In this document: positions 16,910-25,408 of the stretch, in pieces
Layout: each line of letters begins with the position of its first letter
How positions within the stretch are numbered: the stretch's first letter is position 1
Assembly (NCBI RefSeq): GCF_023516615.1
Contig: NZ_JAMGBF010000046.1
Location: 1 to 64,000, forward strand
Reading direction: 5' to 3'
DNA: 64,000 nt
Origin: Streptomyces panaciradicis
Lineage (GTDB): Bacteria > Actinomycetota > Actinomycetes > Streptomycetales > Streptomycetaceae
Notes under the pieces: model-generated
Told to the model about the DNA's origin: nothing
Databases searched by the model: none
The model's input: only the letters and a program-made list of their open reading frames with translations
Translations under genes and position numbers: made by a program

Positions 16910-17964
16910 TGCCACACGTGTGGGACGTTCCGGTGCACGACTCCACCCGGCTGCGCGACGCCCGGCTGGCCGTGGAGGAGGCCGCGTTCGCGGCCGGACT
17001 CGACGAGGCCCGGACGGCGGCCGCCGCACTGGTGGCCACCGAGCTGGCCACCAACCTGCTCAAGCACGCCGACGGAGGACGCCTGCTCATCGACGTCGTC
17101 CCTCCCCCGGCCCCGGTGGAGGGCGGCGACCGGACCCGGTTCGTCCAGATCGCCGCACTGGACCACGGCCCCGGCATCACCGACGTTCCGGCCGCCCTCG
17201 ACGACGGCTTCACGACGGCCCGTTCGCTGGGCGCGGGGCTGGGCACCTGCCGGCGCCTCGCCGACGCCTTCGCCGTGCACAGCACGCCCGGCCGGGGCAC
17301 GGTGGCGCTGGCCCGCGTCGGTACCGGCACGGCCGCCGCCGCGCCCACGGCGTGCGGGGTGCGGGCCGGTGGGGTGAACCTCCCCTACGCCGGGGCCGCG
17401 CACTCCGGCGACGCCTGGACCTCGGTCGGATCCGGCGACCGGGTGACGCTGATGCTCGCCGACGGTCTCGGACACGGCCCTCAGGCCGCCCACGCCTCCA
17501 GCGCGGCGGTCGAGGCGCTGCGGCAGTCGGCCCACCTGCCTCCGGCGGAGTCGCTGGACCGGCTGGACACCGCTCTGCGCGGCACCCGGGGCGCGGCCGT
17601 GGCCGTCGCCCAGGTCGACACCGCCGCCGGGACGCTCCGCTTCGCCGGGCTCGGGAACGCGAGCGCGTGGCTGTGGGAGGACGGCGCCTGGCACTGCCTG
17701 CTGTCCCGCCCCGGCATCGTCGGCGTCCACCGGCCCCGGACCCTCACCGACCAGCTGCGGCGCTGGGGCGGGGACCGGGTGCTGCTCCTGCACAGCGACG
17801 GTCTCCCCGGCCGGCGCACGCCCCCGTCGGCGCCGGACCTGCTGTCGGCCGACCCGGCCGTCATGGCCGCGGTCACCCTCCGCGACAGCGGAAGCGCCGC
17901 CCGGCCGCCCCGTGACGACACCACCGTGGCCGTCCTGTCCCCGGCACCGCGGGAGGGCCGATGA
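16909..17964 (+). CDS. HATPase-PP2C fusion, RsbX-like stressosome phosphatase
   Basis: A 351-residue protein that joins an RsbT/RsbW-like GHKL domain (residues 1-145; VATELATNLLKHADGG, DHGPGITDVPAAL, LGAGLGTCRRLADAF) to a compact PP2C domain (about 150-345; VTLMLADGLGHGPQAAHAS, HSDGLPGR, DDTTVAVLSP). The PP2C half resembles RsbX, which resets RsbR/RsbS by dephosphorylation. The kinase half appears intact. The start overlaps the rsbT stop (TGATG), and the stop overlaps the next ATG. Having opposing activities in one chain suggests both sides of the phosphorylation balance are set here. Confidence 0.87.
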   Translation: MPHVWDVPVHDSTRLRDARLAVEEAAFAAGLDEARTAAAALVATELATNLLKHADGGRLLIDVVPPPAPVEGGDRTRFVQIAALDHGPGITDVPAALDDGFTTARSLGAGLGTCRRLADAFAVHSTPGRGTVALARVGTGTAAAAPTACGVRAGGVNLPYAGAAHSGDAWTSVGSGDRVTLMLADGLGHGPQAAHASSAAVEALRQSAHLPPAESLDRLDTALRGTRGAAVAVAQVDTAAGTLRFAGLGNASAWLWEDGAWHCLLSRPGIVGVHRPRTLTDQLRRWGGDRVLLLHSDGLPGRRTPPSAPDLLSADPAVMAAVTLRDSGSAARPPRDDTTVAVLSPAPREGR

Positions 17965-19673
17965 AGCGCACCTGGCGGATCGACACCGTCACCGACGCGG
18001 CCCGGGCCCGCATCGCCACCGCCCGCATGGCCTCGGCGTACGGCCTGACACCGCTCGAACGCACCCGTCTGACGACGGCACTCAGCACGCGGCTGCGGCA
18101 GTGCCTGGCCAAAGGCGGCTCCTGGCGGCTCACCCTGCACGTCAGCGCCGCCCCCGCCGAACAGGCGCGGCTGCACGTCACGCTCACCTCCTCTGATCCC
18201 GCCGAGCATCCGCCGTGGCGGACCGCCGTCCCCTGCGCCGGGCAGCCGGTCGCCGACGACGTGGCCGCGGCCGGGGGCCCGGCGGATCTGGCCGAATCCC
18301 TGATGGGCGCCGACGAGGACACGGCCCTGCTGCTCGACAAGCTCACCGAGCAGGAGCGGCTGGTCGCCTTCCACCGGGAGGAACTGCACCAGACCAACCA
18401 GGGTGTGCTGGCGCTGCACGCGGAGCTCGACGCCGCCGGGCAGGCCCAGCAGAAGGCCTTCGCCGCCGAGCGCAGGGCCCGTCAGGAGGCCGAGAGCGCC
18501 CGCCGGCGGCTGACCTTCCTGGCCGACGCCAGCGCCGCGCTGACCTCCTCCCTCAACCACGACGAGGTCGTGCGCCGCCTTCCGCAGCTGCTCGTGCCGG
18601 AGTACGCCCGCAGCGTCGAGGTCTGGCTCTTCGACGGCGACGACGACCGGCGCCCTCCGGGGCCCCGCCCCGCCGTCGCGGTCCTCGCGGCCCGCACCGG
18701 GCGGCCCCAGTACGCCGCCCGCGAGCCGGGGCACCTGCCGGGCGTCGACGACCAGCCGCCCTCGGCCCTCGACCCCGAACGGCCCCTGCTGTGCCTGCCG
18801 TTGCCGACCCGGCGGGCGCCGCTGGGCGTGCTGACCCTGACACCGCCCGGCGACCGCTGGGAGCCGGACGACGCGGTCATGCTCATCGAGTTCGCCCGGC
18901 GCGCCAGCATCGCGATCGACAACGCCCGGCGCTTCGAGCGCAACCGCGACATCGCCGAGACGCTCCAGCGGGCCCTGCTCACGGACCTGCCCGCCACGCC
19001 CGGCCTGAACCTGGCCGCCCGCTATCTGCCGGCCACTCACGGGCTGAACATCGGCGGCGACTGGTACGACGCCTTCCCCCAGCCCGACGGCTCCCTGATC
19101 GCCGTCATAGGGGACGTCACCGGGCACGGCTTGCACGCGGCCGTGATGATGAGCCAGCTGCGCACCGCGCTGCGGGCGTACGCGGTGGACGGCGGCAGCC
19201 CCGGCACCCTGCTGACCCGGCTGCACACGTTCCTGCACCATCTCCAGCCCGACCTGTACGCCACCGCCGTCATCGCCCGTTTCCAGCCCGGGCGGCCCAC
19301 CCTCACCTGGGCCGCCGCAGGACACCCGCCGCCGCTGCTGCGCACCCCCGACGGGCAGGTGCACACTCTGGACGCCAAGCCCGGCGCGATGCTGGGCATC
19401 CCGCTGCACCAGCGGATCGAGGACCACACCGTGGACCTGCCGCCCGGGTCGACGCTGGCCCTCTACACGGACGGGCTGGTCGAGCGCCGCGCGGCGGGGA
19501 TCGATCCGGGCATAGCGCGCCTGGCCACGTCGCTCGGCGGCTTCCGCCCGGGCGAGCTCGAGCGGGATCTGGACGGCTCCGCCGACCGCATCCTCGACCC
19601 CCTGCTCGTCGACTCCGAACGCGACGACGACGTGTGCCTGCTGCTGTGCCACACCACGGAGGGCTTCGTCTAG
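17961..19673 (+). CDS. RsbU-like phosphatase: degenerate HATPase, coiled coil, GAF, SpoIIE
   Basis: A 570-residue protein, last gene of the stressosome operon. Residues 1-75 look like the first half of an RsbT-type GHKL domain, but the N-box reads LSTRLRQCLAKGGSW, without the Asn. Residues 120-170 are predicted coiled coil (many E/A/Q/R), 170-320 GAF (ASAALTSSLNHDEVVRRLP) and 330-570 PP2C: GGDWYDAF, VIGDVTGHGLHAAVMM, LYTDGLVERR and DDDVCLLL, all canonical. It starts in a 4-base overlap with the HATPase-PP2C gene. It is probably the output phosphatase activated by RsbT. Confidence 0.87.
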   Translation: MKRTWRIDTVTDAARARIATARMASAYGLTPLERTRLTTALSTRLRQCLAKGGSWRLTLHVSAAPAEQARLHVTLTSSDPAEHPPWRTAVPCAGQPVADDVAAAGGPADLAESLMGADEDTALLLDKLTEQERLVAFHREELHQTNQGVLALHAELDAAGQAQQKAFAAERRARQEAESARRRLTFLADASAALTSSLNHDEVVRRLPQLLVPEYARSVEVWLFDGDDDRRPPGPRPAVAVLAARTGRPQYAAREPGHLPGVDDQPPSALDPERPLLCLPLPTRRAPLGVLTLTPPGDRWEPDDAVMLIEFARRASIAIDNARRFERNRDIAETLQRALLTDLPATPGLNLAARYLPATHGLNIGGDWYDAFPQPDGSLIAVIGDVTGHGLHAAVMMSQLRTALRAYAVDGGSPGTLLTRLHTFLHHLQPDLYATAVIARFQPGRPTLTWAAAGHPPPLLRTPDGQVHTLDAKPGAMLGIPLHQRIEDHTVDLPPGSTLALYTDGLVERRAAGIDPGIARLATSLGGFRPGELERDLDGSADRILDPLLVDSERDDDVCLLLCHTTEGFV

Positions 19674-19882
19674 GCGCGGTCCGGCCATTTCCTTCACCGT
19701 TCACCTGGTGCGTTTCGGCCTCCGGAGGGGCAGGGTTGACCCGACGCGTTCGTCTGCCTGCCGCGCCCGGCTGGCGGTACGGCTCAGGGCACGGTGGGAT
19801 CGATGTGGTGCAAGCAGAGATCCAGGGCAGGCGAAGGGCGTTGGAAGTGACCGCCCGGAGCCGCAGAGAGGGATGAAGAACC

Positions 19883-21247
19883 GTGACACGACCCAGGATC
19901 CTGGTGGTCGGCGCAGGCTTCGCCGGCGTGGAGTGCGTCCGCCGTCTGGAACGCAAGCTCGCGCCGGACGAGGCCGACGTCACCCTGGTGACGCCCTTCG
20001 CCTACCAGCTCTATCTGCCCCTGCTCCCCCAGGTCGCCTCCGGGGTGCTCACGCCCCAGTCGATCGCCGTCTCCCTGCGCCGCAGCAAGCGGTACCGCAC
20101 CCGGATCATCCCGGGCGGGGCGATCGGCGTCGACCTGAAGGCGAAGGTGTGCGTCATCCGCACCATCACCGACCAGATCGTCAACGAGCCGTACGACTAC
20201 ATCGTGCTGGCGCCCGGAAGCATCACCCGCACCTTCGACATCCCGGGGCTGACGGACAACGCCTTCGGCATGAAGACCCTCGCCGAGGCCGCGTACATCC
20301 GCGACCACGTCATCTCGCAGCTGGACCTGGCCGACGCCAGCCAGGACCCGGCCGAGCGCGCCGCCCGGCTGCAGTTCGTGGTCGTCGGCGGCGGGTACGC
20401 CGGCACCGAGACCGCGGCCTGTCTGCAGAAGCTCACCCACGCGGCCGTCAAGCGCTATCCGCGCATCGACCCGTCCCTGATCAAGTGGCATCTGATCGAC
20501 ATCGCGCCGAAGCTGATGCCCGAGCTGGGCGACAAGCTGGGCCGCAGCGCCCAGAAGATCCTGGCCCGGCGCGGCATCGAGGTGTCCCTGGGCGTCTCCA
20601 TCGAGAAGGCGGGTCCCGAGGAGGTCACCTTCACCGACGGCCGGGTGGTGCCGACGCGGACGCTGATCTGGACCGCGGGTGTCGTCGCGAGCCCGCTCAT
20701 CGCCACGCTCGACGCCGAAACGATGCGCGGGCGGCTCGCGGTCACCGCGGAGATGACCCTGCCGGGCCAGGACGGGGTCTTCGCGCTCGGCGACTCCGCC
20801 GCGGTGCCCGACCTCGCCCAGGGCGACGACGCGATCTGCCCGCCCACCGCACAGCACGCCATGCGGCAGGGCCCGCAGGTCGCCGACAACATCATCGCCA
20901 CCCTGCGGGGCCGGCCGATGCAGCCGTACCACCACAAGGACCTCGGTCTCGTCGTCGATCTCGGCGGCACGGACGCCGTCGCCAAGCCGCTCGGCATCGA
21001 ACTGCACGGTCTGCCCGCCCAGTTCGCGGCCCGCGGCTACCACTGGGCGGCGCTGCGCACCAATGTGGCGAAGGTCCGCGTGGCGACGAACTGGACGCTC
21101 AACGCCGTCGCGGGCGACGACTTCGTCCGCACCGGCTTCCAGGCCCGAAGGCCCGCCAAGCTCAAGGACTTCGAGTACACCGACGCCTATCTGAGCCCGG
21201 AGCAGGTGCGGGCCCAGGTCGAGGGGACGCGTCCCGAACAGATCTGA
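19883..21247 (+). CDS. Type II NADH dehydrogenase (NAD(P)/FAD-dependent oxidoreductase)
   Basis: A 454-residue NDH-2-like flavoprotein. The FAD Rossmann motif ILVVGAGFAGVECVRRLERK lies near the N-terminus, a second dinucleotide motif FVVVGGGYAGTETAACLQKL near residue 160, and VFALGDSAAVPD near 300. It passes electrons from NADH to quinone without pumping protons, at the inner face of the membrane. The GTG start is preceded by GAGAGGG. 209 bases separate it from the stressosome operon; a TTGACC is seen there but no good -10. The gene is probably monocistronic. Confidence 0.85.
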   Translation: MTRPRILVVGAGFAGVECVRRLERKLAPDEADVTLVTPFAYQLYLPLLPQVASGVLTPQSIAVSLRRSKRYRTRIIPGGAIGVDLKAKVCVIRTITDQIVNEPYDYIVLAPGSITRTFDIPGLTDNAFGMKTLAEAAYIRDHVISQLDLADASQDPAERAARLQFVVVGGGYAGTETAACLQKLTHAAVKRYPRIDPSLIKWHLIDIAPKLMPELGDKLGRSAQKILARRGIEVSLGVSIEKAGPEEVTFTDGRVVPTRTLIWTAGVVASPLIATLDAETMRGRLAVTAEMTLPGQDGVFALGDSAAVPDLAQGDDAICPPTAQHAMRQGPQVADNIIATLRGRPMQPYHHKDLGLVVDLGGTDAVAKPLGIELHGLPAQFAARGYHWAALRTNVAKVRVATNWTLNAVAGDDFVRTGFQARRPAKLKDFEYTDAYLSPEQVRAQVEGTRPEQI

Positions 21248-21326
21248 GGGCGGGTGCCGGCCTTCCCGGCGAGCCGTGTCATGCTGGATACGGATCTTGA
21301 TGTGAAGCGGGAGTGAGTACGGCGGC

Positions 21327-23567
21327 GTGAGGGCAGCGGTGGGGTCGGTCCGGGCGCGTCTGCGCGATCTCGTCGCTGCCAACGACCCGGGCCTGCTGCG
21401 CCTTGCCGCCGGCCTGCGGACGGTGGGGGCCATCGCCCTCACGCTCGCCGTGCTCGGCCTGCTGGGGACCGACGTACGCCATCTGGTGGCCGGCGCCATC
21501 GCGGCGATGGTCTCCACCTTCGCCATCCGGGAGAAGCAGCGGTCGCGGCAGGCCGTGACGCTGGCGCTGGGCCTTCCCGTGGCCCTGGCCTCACTGACGC
21601 TGGCGGCGGTCCTGAACTCCCGGGTGGGCGGCGACGTCGTCTTCGTCGCGCTGATCTTCTGCGCCGTCTACGCCCGCCGGTTCGGCGACCGCGGCACGGC
21701 GCTCGGGCTGATCGGCTTCCAGATCTACTTCATGTCCCTGTTCGTCGGCGCCACCGTCTCGGCCCTGCCGCAGCTGTACGGGGTGGTCGCGGTGGCGTTC
21801 GCGAGCAGCGCCCTGGTGCGGTTCGCACTCGTGCCCGAGACGCCCGCGGGCATCCTGGCGCGGCTGCGTGAGGCCTTCCGGGCCCGGCTGGCACAGCTGG
21901 TCACGGCACAGCTGGAGCTCCTCGACGCCGGTCCCGAGGAGATCGACGGGGCCCTCGCCCACGTCCGGGACGGGACCGCGCGGCTGCACGAGACGGCCAT
22001 GATGATCCAGGGCCGGCTGGAGGACGGCACCGACGACGAGGCCGTGGCCCGGCTGGTGCAGCGGCGCATCGCGGACGCCGAGATCGCCGCCGAGCGCCTG
22101 GGCCTGCTGCTGCTGACCGCGCGCAGTGCCGAGCGGGCGGACACCCTCACCCTGCATCTGCCCGGCGCGCCCGTCCCGGAGGGCGGCCATCTGCCGGTCC
22201 GGGAGGAGGCGACCGCCACCCTGCGCCGGGACCTGCAGGCGCTGCGCATGCTGGTGCTGCGTCCCGTCTCGGCCGACACGGGGGCCGGCCTGGCGCAGGT
22301 GCGCAACCGGCTGCTGGGCTACCGGGACGAGGAGAACCTGCCGAAGGCCTCGCCCGCCGTGCAGGACGTCTTCCGCGGCGTCGGCGAGGCGGCGCGGGCG
22401 GTGCTGGGGCTGCGGATCGCGCTCGGCGGGGCGCGGGACGAGTCGGACGACTCGCCGTCGACGGCCCGCTCCCGTGAGGAGCTGGACGCCGAGGACGCGG
22501 CGATCGACGCCGGCGAGGAGACGGCCGAGGCCCCCGCCACGGGCTGGCAGCGGCCCACCACGCGGGCCGCCGTGCAGGTCGCGGTGGGCTCGTCCCTGGC
22601 GATCGTGGGCGGCGAGTTCCTGTCCGCGCAGCGCTGGTACTGGGCGGTGCTGACCTGCTGGATCGTGTTCATCAACACCGCCTCGACGGGCGAGATCCTG
22701 GTCAAGGGCTACCGGCGGCTGCTGGGCACGGTGCTCGGCGTCGTGGCCGGACTGCTCCTCGCGGGCCTCGTCGGCCATCACACCTGGACGGCGTTCGCGC
22801 TGGTGCTGCTGTGCGTGTTCGCGATGTTCTACACGGCACCGCTGTCGTACACGCTGATGTCGTTCTTCGTCACGGCGGCCCTCGGCGTGCTGTACACGCT
22901 GCTGCACACCTACAGCCTGTCCGTGCTGGTGCTGCGGGTGGAGGAGACGGCGCTGGGGGCGGCCTGCGGGATCATCGCCGCCGCGTTCGTGCTGCCGGTG
23001 CACACCGACCGCCGTACGAACGACCTGCTCGGCACGGTGCTGGACCGGCTCGCCGAGGTCACCGAGGCGGCGATCGACCAGCTCAGCGGCGGGCCGCCGC
23101 ACGAACTGCTGGACCGGGCGCGGGATCTGGACCAGGCGCTGTCCGACCTGCGGGCGGCCACCCAGCCGCTGACGCATCCGGTCACGCCGTTGCGGACGCG
23201 GCGCAACACCGCCCGGTACGTCGTCGCCCTGCTGGAGACCTGCGCGTACCACGCGCGTTCCCTGGCCGCGATGGCCGAACTGCTGCCCACGCATCCCTCC
23301 ATCGCGGCGGACCCGCGGCTGCGCCGGGCCGGGCAGCGCATCCTGGACAACATCGCGGCGATCGCCGCGCGCGCCGCGGACGAGCGGTCCACGGCGCAGG
23401 TGGAGACGGGCGCGAGCATCGCGTCCCTGGTGGAGTCCGAACTGCCGGGCGTCTCCCGCTACGGGCGGATCACCGACCGGGTGCTCAGGCACCTGCAGCG
23501 GCTGGACGAGGCCGTGGTGGGCCTGGCCCGGCCGCTGAAGGTGCCCGTGGCGGCGCCCAGGCGGTGA
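21327..23567 (+). CDS. FUSC-family membrane protein (aromatic acid exporter-like)
   Basis: A 746-residue membrane protein with two transmembrane blocks (about 25-170 and 415-555) separated and followed by soluble helical regions, the FUSC/YccS layout. The second block contains WYWAVLTCWIVFINTASTGE and the family-typical GEILVKGYRRLLGTVLGVVAG. FUSC proteins are linked to efflux of hydroxylated aromatic acids, but the substrate is not known here. The GTG start lacks a clear ribosome-binding site, and a GTG 12 bases on is possible. It is convergent with the small gene at 23575. Confidence 0.85.
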   Translation: MRAAVGSVRARLRDLVAANDPGLLRLAAGLRTVGAIALTLAVLGLLGTDVRHLVAGAIAAMVSTFAIREKQRSRQAVTLALGLPVALASLTLAAVLNSRVGGDVVFVALIFCAVYARRFGDRGTALGLIGFQIYFMSLFVGATVSALPQLYGVVAVAFASSALVRFALVPETPAGILARLREAFRARLAQLVTAQLELLDAGPEEIDGALAHVRDGTARLHETAMMIQGRLEDGTDDEAVARLVQRRIADAEIAAERLGLLLLTARSAERADTLTLHLPGAPVPEGGHLPVREEATATLRRDLQALRMLVLRPVSADTGAGLAQVRNRLLGYRDEENLPKASPAVQDVFRGVGEAARAVLGLRIALGGARDESDDSPSTARSREELDAEDAAIDAGEETAEAPATGWQRPTTRAAVQVAVGSSLAIVGGEFLSAQRWYWAVLTCWIVFINTASTGEILVKGYRRLLGTVLGVVAGLLLAGLVGHHTWTAFALVLLCVFAMFYTAPLSYTLMSFFVTAALGVLYTLLHTYSLSVLVLRVEETALGAACGIIAAAFVLPVHTDRRTNDLLGTVLDRLAEVTEAAIDQLSGGPPHELLDRARDLDQALSDLRAATQPLTHPVTPLRTRRNTARYVVALLETCAYHARSLAAMAELLPTHPSIAADPRLRRAGQRILDNIAAIAARAADERSTAQVETGASIASLVESELPGVSRYGRITDRVLRHLQRLDEAVVGLARPLKVPVAAPRR

Positions 23568-23574
23568 GCGCCGC

Positions 23575-24006
23575 TCAGAAGTCGGTGGGCAGACCGCTGA
23601 CCTCGGCGATGCCGCGCAGTTCCTCGTTCTGGCGGTGCCGTTCCCGGATGAAGTCGGCTATCTCGCCGAGCCGTACCGGGTCCGCGGCGGTGTCCGCGTC
23701 GGTGACCACCCGGACGGGGCCGGTGTCCTCCAGCTGGATCTCCACGACCTCGTTGTCCAGCCTGCCGGTGACCGCCGCGGCGATGACCAGGGCGGCCTCG
23801 TCGCGGACCTCCTGGGGCAGGCCGTCGGCCTGGTCGCCGTCGAGCGCGAAGTCCAGCGCGGGCAGCTGCTCCTGGTCGATGGCCCGCAGGACGGGTTCGA
23901 CCAGGTCGAGCAGTTGCAGGTAGTCGTCCGTGTCCATCCGGTTGCGCAGGAGTCCGAGGTACATGTCGACGGGCCGGTGCTCGGGTGAGAACTCGGATTC
24001 GTTCAT
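23575..24006 (-). CDS. Hypothetical acidic protein
   Basis: A 143-residue soluble, acidic protein starting MNESEFSPEHRPVDMYLGLL. It is rich in Asp/Glu and helices and has no membrane segment or Cys cluster. I do not recognise the family. The start is set by the first Met giving a typical Streptomyces coding pattern; the ribosome-binding site is weak. It lies 28 bases downstream of the DUF1206 gene on the same strand, so co-transcription is likely. Its stop is 7 bases from the FUSC gene. Confidence 0.7.
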   Translation of the reverse strand: MNESEFSPEHRPVDMYLGLLRNRMDTDDYLQLLDLVEPVLRAIDQEQLPALDFALDGDQADGLPQEVRDEAALVIAAAVTGRLDNEVVEIQLEDTGPVRVVTDADTAADPVRLGEIADFIRERHRQNEELRGIAEVSGLPTDF

Positions 24007-24034
24007 TTCGTGCGTGTGCCCCGTCTCGCCCGCG

Positions 24035-24874
24035 TCAGACCCGCTGCCAGCGGGCGAGTGCGAACGAGAACACTCCGAAGAGGACGAACCCCGCCGCGAC
24101 GCAGACCAGCAGCCACGGCCCGAGCGGGGTGTGGGCGAAGGAGCGCAGGGTGTCGTCGAGCCCCTTGGCCCGGTCCGGGCGGTAGTCGACGGCCGCGCGC
24201 ACGGCGAAGCCTCCGGCGACGGCGAAGACGAGGCCGCGGGCGGTGCCGCCGGCGACGCCGGTGATGTCGACCAGCTTCGACGCCCAGCGAGGCATCCGGG
24301 CCTGCTTGAGCTTGCGCCGGTAGTCACGCCGTATGGCTCGCACCCCTACCCATATGCCGGCCACCACGACGCCGGCCCCGGCCACGCCGACGATCCACTG
24401 GCCCCCGGGCCAGTGCAGCACCCGCGCGGTGATGTCGCGGGACTGCGAGTCGCTGGAACCGCTGCCGCTGCCCCGCGGGCCGGCCGCGAAGGACAGCACG
24501 GAGTAGGCGACGAACGAGTAGAAGACGCAGCGGCCCAGGGCGAGCAGCCGCTTGTGCGCCTTGCGTCCGTCGGCTCCCGCCGATCCGAAGACCGCCTCGG
24601 ACAGCCGCCACAGGGCCATTCCGACGAGCCCGAGGCCCAGCGTCCACAGCAGGAACTTGCCGAACGGCTGCTGCGCCAGTTCGCCGACCGCTCCCCCGCG
24701 GTCGGCCTGCCGGTGTGTGTCGCCGAAGGCGATCTGCAAGGCGATCACCCCGACCAGCAGATAGATCACTCCTCGTGCGGTGAGCCCCGCCCGCGCGGCA
24801 CCCTCCGTCATCGAACCCCGCGCCGCCCGCTCGGCCTCCATGCGGCCGGAGCGCGCCATGGCACTCGCGTTCAT
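24035..24874 (-). CDS. DUF1206 membrane protein
   Basis: A 279-residue protein with six predicted transmembrane helices arranged as three repeats of about 70 residues, the DUF1206 layout (ARAGLTARGVIYLLVGVIAL, then LALGRCVFYSFVAYSVLSF, then TGVAGGTARGLVFAVAGGF). A ARxGxxARGxVY-like motif opens each repeat. Function is unknown. ATG 24874 follows GGGAGGTG by 3-4 bases, which fixes the start. It is probably co-transcribed with the small gene at 23575. It is isolated upstream by two strong hairpins. Confidence 0.88.
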   Translation of the reverse strand: MNASAMARSGRMEAERAARGSMTEGAARAGLTARGVIYLLVGVIALQIAFGDTHRQADRGGAVGELAQQPFGKFLLWTLGLGLVGMALWRLSEAVFGSAGADGRKAHKRLLALGRCVFYSFVAYSVLSFAAGPRGSGSGSSDSQSRDITARVLHWPGGQWIVGVAGAGVVVAGIWVGVRAIRRDYRRKLKQARMPRWASKLVDITGVAGGTARGLVFAVAGGFAVRAAVDYRPDRAKGLDDTLRSFAHTPLGPWLLVCVAAGFVLFGVFSFALARWQRV

Positions 24875-24987
24875 GTGCACCTCCCGTCGTCCGGATGCCC
24901 CGCCGCGGCGGGACCACGCCCGGTGCCGCTCGGGACCCTGTCGTCCGGGGCGCGGACCCGGTGCTTCCGGGTCCGGGGCCGTGCGCC

Positions 24988-25022
24988 GAAGCCCCCGGGC
25001 CGGTGACCGGCCCGGGGGCTTC
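24988..25022. terminator. Perfect 17-bp hairpin
   Basis: Arms of 17 bp with a 1-base centre, GAAGCCCCCGGGCCGGT and its exact complement. It lies between the DUF5133 and DUF1206 genes, downstream of the other hairpin on the minus strand. There is no T tract, as is common for streptomycete terminators. Confidence 0.65.
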
Positions 25023-25048
25023 GCGCCCCTTCGTCTGCCCTCGTGCGA

Positions 25049-25097
25049 CCGCAGCCGGGCCCGTGTGCGTGCGAAACGCACACGGGCCCGGCTGCGG
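25049..25097 (-). terminator. Perfect 22-bp stem-loop after the DUF5133 gene
   Basis: A 22-bp perfect stem (25049-25070 with 25076-25097) and a 5-base loop (GCGAA on the plus strand, TTCGC on the minus strand). It begins 22 bases after the DUF5133 stop, so it fits as the terminator of the sigma-factor/DUF5133 transcript. Confidence 0.75.
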
Positions 25098-25118
25098 CCC
25101 GCTGTCCTCTCCGCCCGG

Positions 25119-25379
25119 TCAGGCGGTGGACGGTGTCACTCGGCCGTGGGTGCGGCGGTCGGCCGGTGGCGGAGGTGTCATGGACTCGGCGGCGAGGAGA
25201 CGGTGGGCGGTCTCCAGGGCCCGTCTGACGTCACGCGTACCGGTCGTCACGCACAGCGTGTAGGCCAGGTCCTGCGCCCGTGGACTCGACCAGCCGTTGC
25301 CGGTCTCGGCCTCCTCGGCCAGGAGTGCCTCGTACTCCTCCACGAGTTTGCGCAAAAGGGCGGGATGAGGAATCAGCAT
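25119..25379 (-). CDS. DUF5133 small protein
   Basis: An 86-residue protein with the N-terminal MLIPHPALLRKLVEEYEALL and DLAYTLCVTTGTRDVRRALE, the hallmark of the streptomycete DUF5133 family, often found beside sigma factor or regulatory genes. It is helical, with a Pro/Thr-rich tail. Function is unknown. It follows the sigma factor gene by 29 bases and is probably co-transcribed. GAAGGAGCGAGAGCC precedes the ATG. Confidence 0.85.
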   Translation of the reverse strand: MLIPHPALLRKLVEEYEALLAEEAETGNGWSSPRAQDLAYTLCVTTGTRDVRRALETAHRLLAAESMTPPPPADRRTHGRVTPSTA

Positions 25380-25408
25380 GGCTCTCGCTCCTTCTCGGTT
25401 CCGTGGGG

